64,000 bases of DNA from CAWCLK01 sp963796225. Lineage in GTDB: Bacteria > Actinomycetota > Nitriliruptoria > Nitriliruptorales > Nitriliruptoraceae. A program made the position numbers and the translations under genes. The notes under the pieces were generated by a model. It saw nothing but the letters and a program-made list of their open reading frames with translations, ran no database searches and was not told where the DNA came from. The DNA is taken from positions 1 through 64,000 of the forward strand of contig CAWCLK010000050.1 in assembly GCA_963796225.1 (NCBI GenBank), given 5' to 3'. Every line of letters begins with the position of its first letter. Position 1 is the first letter of the stretch. Shown here one piece after another: positions 61,113 through 64,000 of this stretch.

Positions 61113-61847
61113 TCAGTCCCCCCGGGCGATCTGCTCCGCGACACGCCGCTCCCCGGCGTCCACGGCGAACCGCCCCGCCACCCGCCGGTACAGCTTGGCG
61201 GGGCGCCCCGGCCCGTCGGCGCGGGTGCCGCCGGTCTCCTCGATGACCTCGGCGGCGTGCAGGTCGCGGCGGAAGTTGCGGACGTCGAGCTCCTCCGCCA
61301 GCACGGCCTCGACCACGGCCTGGACCTCGGGCAGCGTGAACTCCTCCGGCAGCAGCTCGAACGCCAGGCCGGCGTAGCGCGTCTTGGCCTGCAGGCGGGC
61401 CACGGCGTCGGCGACGATGCGGGCGTGGTCGAAGGCCAGCGGCGCCGGCAGCTCGTCGACGGGCCACCACGCCACGTCCTCGTCGGCCCCCGTGGGGACG
61501 TCGGCGGGGCGAAGCAGGGCCAGGTAGGCGACCGACACGACGCGACCACGCGGGTCGCGCCCCGGCGCGTCGCCCCTCGCTGGCTGGTCATAGGTGGCCA
61601 GCTGCTCGAGGTGAGCGCGTTCGATGCGGGCCTTGTCGTGCAGGGCACGGCGGGGCGACTCGTCGAGTGTCTCGTCCTGACGGGAGAACGTGCCGGGCAG
61701 GGCCCACTGGTCCGCGAAGGGCGGGTAGGGACGCCGCCACAGCAGGACGGTCAGGCGCTCGGCGACGACCGTGAACGCGACCACGTCGACGGCCACGTGC
61801 AGCGGTTCGGGAGGCCAGGCGGGTTCGGTCTGACCGGTCTGGCTCAC
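61113..61847 (-). CDS. NrtR-like regulator (inactive Nudix domain + winged helix)
   Basis: This 244-residue protein has an N-terminal Nudix fold with a degenerate Nudix box: G52, then E59 and RRALHDK (66-72) where REL-EE is expected, so the metal-binding glutamates are missing. The C-terminal part (about 170-235, ELDVRNFRRDLHAAEV, then GPGRPAKLYRRV) is the winged helix of the NrtR family, ADP-ribose-sensing repressors of NAD genes. The GTG start overlaps the upstream mscS-type stop (GTGA). Target genes are not visible here. Confidence 0.82.
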   Translation of the reverse strand: MSQTGQTEPAWPPEPLHVAVDVVAFTVVAERLTVLLWRRPYPPFADQWALPGTFSRQDETLDESPRRALHDKARIERAHLEQLATYDQPARGDAPGRDPRGRVVSVAYLALLRPADVPTGADEDVAWWPVDELPAPLAFDHARIVADAVARLQAKTRYAGLAFELLPEEFTLPEVQAVVEAVLAEELDVRNFRRDLHAAEVIEETGGTRADGPGRPAKLYRRVAGRFAVDAGERRVAEQIARGD

Positions 61848-62797
61848 CGCTGGTCCGCTCGCGCGTGGGCCAGGGTGTTGTCGAAGGCGAGCGTGCGGAT
61901 GGGCCAGGGAATGGTCATGTCCGCGCCCTCGATGGCGGTCTTGACCCCACGCAGGACCCGGTCGCGGACGTCCACGACCGAGGCGATGTCCGGCGCGGTC
62001 CAGTAGCGGACCTCGAAGTCCACCGAGGACTCCCCCAGGGCGATGCAGCGTGCCTGCGGGGCGGGGGTGGCGATCACGCCCTCGACGGCGGCGACGGCCG
62101 TCTCGATCAGGTCCCGCGCGGCGTCGTGGTCGTCGCGGTAGTCGATGCCGACGACCACGCGCGTACGCCGCTTGCCCCGGCGCGTGAGGTTGATGATCGT
62201 GGCCTTGAAGACCTCGCCGTTGGGGATGATGATCATCTCGCCGTCGTAGTCGATCAGTCGGGTCACACGGAGGTCGATGTCGTCGACGGTGCCCTCCTGC
62301 TCGCCGATGATCACCTGCTCGCCGTGGCTGATCGGCTTGCGCAGGATCAGGATCACGCCCGCCACGAAGTTCTCGAGGATGGACTGCAGGGCGAAGGCGA
62401 TCGCCAGGCCGGCGATCCCGAGACCGGCCAGGGCCGCACCCACCGGCACGCCGGCGACCGAGAGCGCCAGCAGGACCGCGGCCACGACGACGGCCAACCG
62501 GACCAGCCGCGCCCCGAGGTTGACCACGACCTGGTCGCCACCGGCGCGCCGGATGCCCCGTTCGGCCCCCTGGCCGACCAGGCGCGCGACGAGCACGCCG
62601 ACGACGAGGATGAGGACGCCCAGCCCGATCAGGGGCAGCGACCGCAGGAAGCCCTCGATGAGCCCCTCGATCGAGTCCCACAGGACGGTCGTGGCCTCGC
62701 CCAGGTCCTGGGGCGAGTCGATCTGCAGTCCCGGGGTCGTCGCGATCTCGGTGGGGACGGCCTCGGTGGCCAACAGCATCCCGAGGATCCCTGCCAT
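61844..62797 (-). CDS. MscS-family mechanosensitive channel
   Basis: This 317-residue protein has three membrane helices (about 48-72, 88-112, 118-145). The pore helix GAALAGLGIAGLAIAFALQS has the alternating Gly/Ala of MscS TM3. The cytoplasmic vestibule follows, with VIIGEQEGTVDDIDLRVTRL, IIIPNGEVFKATI and a C-terminal alpha/beta cap. It releases solutes on osmotic downshift. The ATG at 62797 is chosen because AGAGGG is upstream and earlier codons are not family-like. It is in one transcript with the NrtR-like gene. Confidence 0.9.
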   Translation of the reverse strand: MAGILGMLLATEAVPTEIATTPGLQIDSPQDLGEATTVLWDSIEGLIEGFLRSLPLIGLGVLILVVGVLVARLVGQGAERGIRRAGGDQVVVNLGARLVRLAVVVAAVLLALSVAGVPVGAALAGLGIAGLAIAFALQSILENFVAGVILILRKPISHGEQVIIGEQEGTVDDIDLRVTRLIDYDGEMIIIPNGEVFKATIINLTRRGKRRTRVVVGIDYRDDHDAARDLIETAVAAVEGVIATPAPQARCIALGESSVDFEVRYWTAPDIASVVDVRDRVLRGVKTAIEGADMTIPWPIRTLAFDNTLAHARADQR

Positions 62798-62952
62798 GGT
62801 CCGTGCCCTCTCCACGTCCGCGGGCCGGACGGTAGCCCACGGCGCCGGTTCGGACCCGGCGGACGTGGGGGCTTGCACGGCCGCGTCGCAGGGCTGGCCT
62901 ACCTTGGTCCCGTTCCCCGTCCGACCTCCTCGCCCCCTCGGAGCCAGCTGCC

Positions 62953-64000
62953 GTGGCGCGTTCCTCCAACGACTACTCCGCCAAGAACATCAGCGTCCTC
63001 AAGGGTCTCGAGGGCGTGCGGCGGCGTCCGGCCATGTACATCGGCTCGACCGACGTGCGTGGGTTGCACCACCTCGTCTGGGAGGTCGTGGACAACGCCG
63101 TCGACGAGCACCTCGCCGGCCATGCCCGCACCATCACCGTGCGGCTGATGGCCGACGGCGGCGTCGAGGTCGTCGACGACGGCCGCGGCATCCCGGTCGA
63201 CAAGCACCCGACGGAGAAGAAGCCTGCCGTCGAGCTGGCACTCACCACCCTGCACGCCGGCGGCAAGTTCGACCAGCAGTCCTACGCCGTCTCCGGTGGT
63301 CTGCACGGGGTCGGCGTGTCCGTGGTCAACGCCCTGTCGACCCGCACCGAGGTCGAGGTCGTCCGCGACGGGCACCGCTACTTCATCGCCTTCGAGCGCG
63401 GCGACAAGGTCGAGGGCCTCAAGAAGATGAACCCCAAGAAGGGGCACGGGACGACGGTCCGCTGGTGGGCCGACCCCGACGTCTTCGAGACCACCGAGCT
63501 CAACTACGACACGGTCGCGACCCGGCTGCGCGAGACCGCGCTGCTCAACTCCGGCCTGTCGATCACGCTGGTCGACGAGCGCACCGACAAGTCCGAGACC
63601 TTCCGCTTCAAGAACGGCCTCGTCGACTTCGTGGCGATGCTGCTGCACAACAAGGACCCGATGGTCAAGCCCATCGAGATCCACCACGAGGGCGAGTTCG
63701 AGGGCCACACCGTCGCGCTGGACATCGCGCTGACGTGGACCGACGGCTTCCACGACGAACGCATGCGCAGCTACGTCAACATCGTGCGCACCGCCGACGG
63801 CGGCACCCACGAGGAGGGCTTCCGGCGCGCGATCACCGACGCCTTCAAGGAGTTCGCGAAGGGCACCCGCGGCCTGCTGACCAAGAAGGACCCGGACCTC
63901 AACGGCGAGGACCTGCGCGAGGGGCTGGTCGCCGTGGTGTCGCTCAAGCTGCCCGACCCGCAGTTCGAGGGCCAGACCAAGGGCCGCCTCGGCTCGACCG
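62953..64000 (+). CDS. gyrB: DNA gyrase subunit B (or topoisomerase IV ParE), partial
   Basis: The frame runs off the right edge. The 349 visible residues hold the GHKL ATPase of type II topoisomerases: VRRRPAMYIGSTD, EVVDNAVDE with the metal-binding Asn region, VVDDGRGIPVD, and the lid SGGLHGVGVSVVNALS, then the transducer domain (RMRSYVNIVRTADGGTHEEG, GLVAVVSLKLPDPQFEGQTK with its catalytic lysine). The GTG start has GGAG upstream. GyrB and ParE cannot be parted from this half alone; no recF or gyrA is adjacent. Confidence 0.88.
   Translation, partial: MARSSNDYSAKNISVLKGLEGVRRRPAMYIGSTDVRGLHHLVWEVVDNAVDEHLAGHARTITVRLMADGGVEVVDDGRGIPVDKHPTEKKPAVELALTTLHAGGKFDQQSYAVSGGLHGVGVSVVNALSTRTEVEVVRDGHRYFIAFERGDKVEGLKKMNPKKGHGTTVRWWADPDVFETTELNYDTVATRLRETALLNSGLSITLVDERTDKSETFRFKNGLVDFVAMLLHNKDPMVKPIEIHHEGEFEGHTVALDIALTWTDGFHDERMRSYVNIVRTADGGTHEEGFRRAITDAFKEFAKGTRGLLTKKDPDLNGEDLREGLVAVVSLKLPDPQFEGQTKGRLGST

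Noticed and set aside
1..64000. CRISPR arrays, tRNA/rRNA genes, insertion sequences, prophage or integrase genes
   Set aside because: I looked for short regular repeats, cloverleaf/CCA ends, transposase or recombinase motifs and terminal inverted repeats and saw none.

Overview
The window is about 64 kb of very GC-rich DNA (roughly 72% by eye) with GTG and ATG starts, dense ATGA/GTGA stop-start overlaps and an actinobacterial-type LexA box. It looks like the chromosome of a Gram-positive actinobacterium, possibly a deep-branching class, but the sequence alone does not fix the taxon. I see no tRNA, rRNA, CRISPR array, insertion sequence or prophage.

Layout. 1-15.4 kb is housekeeping: the end of a miaE-type tRNA hydroxylase, a small membrane protein, rsgA, the tldD/tldE protease pair, two short-chain dehydrogenases, acetyl-CoA synthetase, a methyltransferase, a UvrD/PcrA-like helicase behind a LexA box and a PafBC-type promoter, a conserved hypothetical, and a biotin-dependent acyl-CoA carboxylase pair. 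15.6-24.7 kb is a signalling island: two DosR/DevR-like response regulators, each with a PAS histidine kinase, a Crp/Fnr-type regulator, two unknown small proteins, and a membrane pseudokinase co-translated with a third regulator. 24.8-32.8 kb is a complete Flp/Tad pilus operon (flp, tadE, tadG-like, cpaB, tadZ, tadA, tadB, tadC) that ends in an unusual DnaB/KaiC-like ATPase. 32.8-51.8 kb is a surface polysaccharide locus: glycosyltransferases, a phosphoglycosyl transferase, an epimerase, a flippase, an O-antigen-ligase-like protein and a Wzz-type protein. It also holds a phosphoenolpyruvate mutase, a 2-hydroxyacid dehydrogenase, an ATP-grasp ligase and two P-loop kinases. 52-61 kb encodes secreted and surface proteins: a deacetylase, a large protein with two near-identical 881-bp repeats, an HprK-like kinase, a DUF4012 protein and an LPLTG-anchored protein, then an RmlC-like epimerase. 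61.1-64 kb is an NrtR-like regulator, an MscS channel and the start of a gyrase B gene.

How it fits together. Palindromes of the form GGGAC-N4-GTCCC, the core of the mycobacterial DosR box, lie in the gene-free gaps in front of the signalling genes, the pilus operon, the polysaccharide operons and the surface-protein genes. Three are exact in the ten arm positions and six have one mismatch. Both DosR-like regulators keep the DNA-reading residues expected for such a site. The simplest model is one DosR-like regulon that couples a cue (redox, oxygen or dormancy, unproven) to Tad pili, exopolysaccharide and surface proteins. The phosphoenolpyruvate mutase suggests that the polysaccharide may carry a C-P bonded group.

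Caution. Four genes between 33 and 48 kb contain five apparent single-base frameshifts, at least two in homopolymers. Assembly error is as likely as gene decay.
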